A stretch of DNA of 35,675 nucleotides from Enterococcus villorum (GTDB lineage Bacteria; Bacillota; Bacilli; Lactobacillales; Enterococcaceae): NCBI RefSeq assembly GCF_007990225.1, contig NZ_BJWF01000028.1, positions 1 through 35,675 on the forward strand. The letters run 5' to 3'. A program made the translations under genes and the position numbers. How positions within the stretch are numbered: the first letter of the stretch is position 1; every line of letters begins with the position of its first letter. The notes beneath the pieces were generated by a model that was not told where the DNA came from, ran no database searches, and was given only the letters and a program-made list of their open reading frames with translations. Of this stretch, positions 34,971-35,675 are shown one piece after another.

Positions 34971-35498
34971 TTGATAGTTGGTATTGTCGGTTTTATAGGT
35001 GTTTTATTAGGTGCCATCTTAGTATATATAGGCATGGCGGTGCAAATGCGCCATCTTGAAAATAAAGAACAGCGAAGACGAGAATTAGAATTAAAAGTCA
35101 AAGAGATTGAAACGTTAAACCAATTGAACAAAAAAATCAATGAAATTTTACAAAAACGAGCAACATTATTAGAAGAATATGTTAGTTTTGATGCGTTTGA
35201 TGATTGCTATATCACGATAGATGACTTCGCTTATTTACAGTCATTTTCGGCTCAAAATAACTTCTATCTTCCCAATTATATTTTAGAAGAATTGTTTAAG
35301 AATATCGCCCATCGAAAAGTTGTTCTTTCTCCAGATGAAACCATGAAGATAGGTGGCTATGCTTATAAAGGTGGCCGAGTGATCTTAGAGAATTTTACAG
35401 ATAATCTGACAGAAATGATCAATGAGAAAAAAGTGCAATTAAAAAATGTCACACGGCAACCCATCGGCTTCTTCTCAAAAGATGACGTTTGGAGTTAA
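34971..35498 (+). CDS. Membrane-anchored protein of unknown function (175 aa)
   Basis: Not recognised as a named family. It has one N-terminal transmembrane helix (about 2-23), a charged coiled-coil stretch (about 28-65: RHLENKEQRRRELELKVK onward) and a mixed globular C-terminal part with DAFDDCYITIDDFAYLQ and KIGGYAYKGG. The start is TTG 34971, eight bases after AAGGAGG; no other start fits. It is divergent from clpP and followed by its own terminator. It is probably a cytoplasm-facing membrane protein specific to enterococci and relatives. Confidence 0.8.
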   Translation: MIVGIVGFIGVLLGAILVYIGMAVQMRHLENKEQRRRELELKVKEIETLNQLNKKINEILQKRATLLEEYVSFDAFDDCYITIDDFAYLQSFSAQNNFYLPNYILEELFKNIAHRKVVLSPDETMKIGGYAYKGGRVILENFTDNLTEMINEKKVQLKNVTRQPIGFFSKDDVWS

Positions 35499-35534
35499 CC
35501 AGCTTTTGAACGATTGTCATTCAAATTATTAATA

Positions 35535-35579
35535 AAAAAACTTTGTAAAATGATTTCATTAACTTTTACAAAGTTTTTT
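35535..35579 (+). terminator. Terminator after the membrane-anchored protein
   Basis: A perfect 16-bp stem: AAAAAACTTTGTAAAA (35535-35550) / TTTTACAAAGTTTTTT (35564-35579). Confidence 0.93.
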
Positions 35580-35675
35580 ATTTTTAGTGTTTTTGCCAAG
35601 TAAATCAAAATGAATGGAGAAAAAATAGCTACTTTCAATTTATCCATTATGAATAAAAGAATTCATTTTACAGCA
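35580..35675. other. Window end, AT-rich
   Basis: No gene is seen. A dispersed inverted repeat (AAAATGAAT near 35608 and ATTCATTTT near 35660) may be part of a feature that continues beyond the window. Confidence 0.3.

Noticed and set aside
1-35675. CRISPR array, prophage or complete insertion sequence
   Set aside because: No regularly spaced direct repeats, no phage structural genes and no intact transposase were seen; only the lone IS200/IS605-like end.

Overview
The window is low-GC Gram-positive chromosome. It is almost certainly from the order Lactobacillales, and most likely Enterococcus (possibly the E. faecium/hirae/mundtii side, which the sequence alone cannot prove). The evidence is the AT-rich sequence with strong AGGAGG ribosome sites and frequent TTG/GTG starts, the gene set ezrA, rpoY-rnjA and rex, a T-box in front of valS, a CtsR box at clpP, an EfrA/EfrB-type exporter, a small sortase-anchored protein of the kind found in WxL loci, and tRNA genes without an encoded CCA.

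Layout. 1-1090: a HesB-like protein and two divergently oriented tRNA genes (Thr-GGU on minus, Asn-GUU on plus). 1198-7948: housekeeping and metabolic genes: pepC, a fructosamine kinase-like kinase, an acyl-ACP thioesterase, a minus-strand type I asparaginase, a DUF72 protein, a Cof-type HAD phosphatase and a MazG/PRA-PH-like pyrophosphohydrolase. 8057-13452: ezrA, a cysteine desulfurase with thiI (tRNA 4-thiouridine sulfur relay) and rex with a candidate self-operator. 13453-16786: a large, unrecognised, helix-rich protein whose reading frame is broken near its 3' end at a run of seven A. 16909-23545: valS behind a T-box, folC, a HAD hydrolase, radC behind a hairpin that buries its ribosome site, and a cold-shock gene. 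23546-26340: an eroded accessory stretch holding a lone IS200/IS605-type right end, a small sortase-type surface protein, a decayed secreted-protein gene, a GNAT acetyltransferase and gene scraps. 26341-28504: minus-strand rpoY-rnjA with a long structured leader. 28582-32166: the heterodimeric ABC exporter EfrAB. 32167-33383: a second eroded stretch, including a pseudogene of an ADP-ribosyltransferase exotoxin whose C-terminal catalytic half is still open. 33565-35675: a gamma-carbonic-anhydrase-like protein, minus-strand clpP under CtsR control and a membrane-anchored protein of unknown role.

How the genes fit together. The cysteine desulfurase has its own promoter and lies 18 bases before thiI, so it probably supplies sulfur for s4U8 in tRNA. 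rpoY and rnjA are one transcript. efrA and efrB overlap by four bases and their ATP sites are complementary (one consensus, one degenerate). folC and the following HAD gene overlap by 11 bases. Most of the window is conserved core genome. The most interesting items are the broken giant helical gene, the ADP-ribosyltransferase relic, the orphan transposon end that resembles the 3' end of an omega RNA, and the RNA structures in front of radC and rpoY-rnjA. I did not find a complete new multi-gene defence or secretion system.
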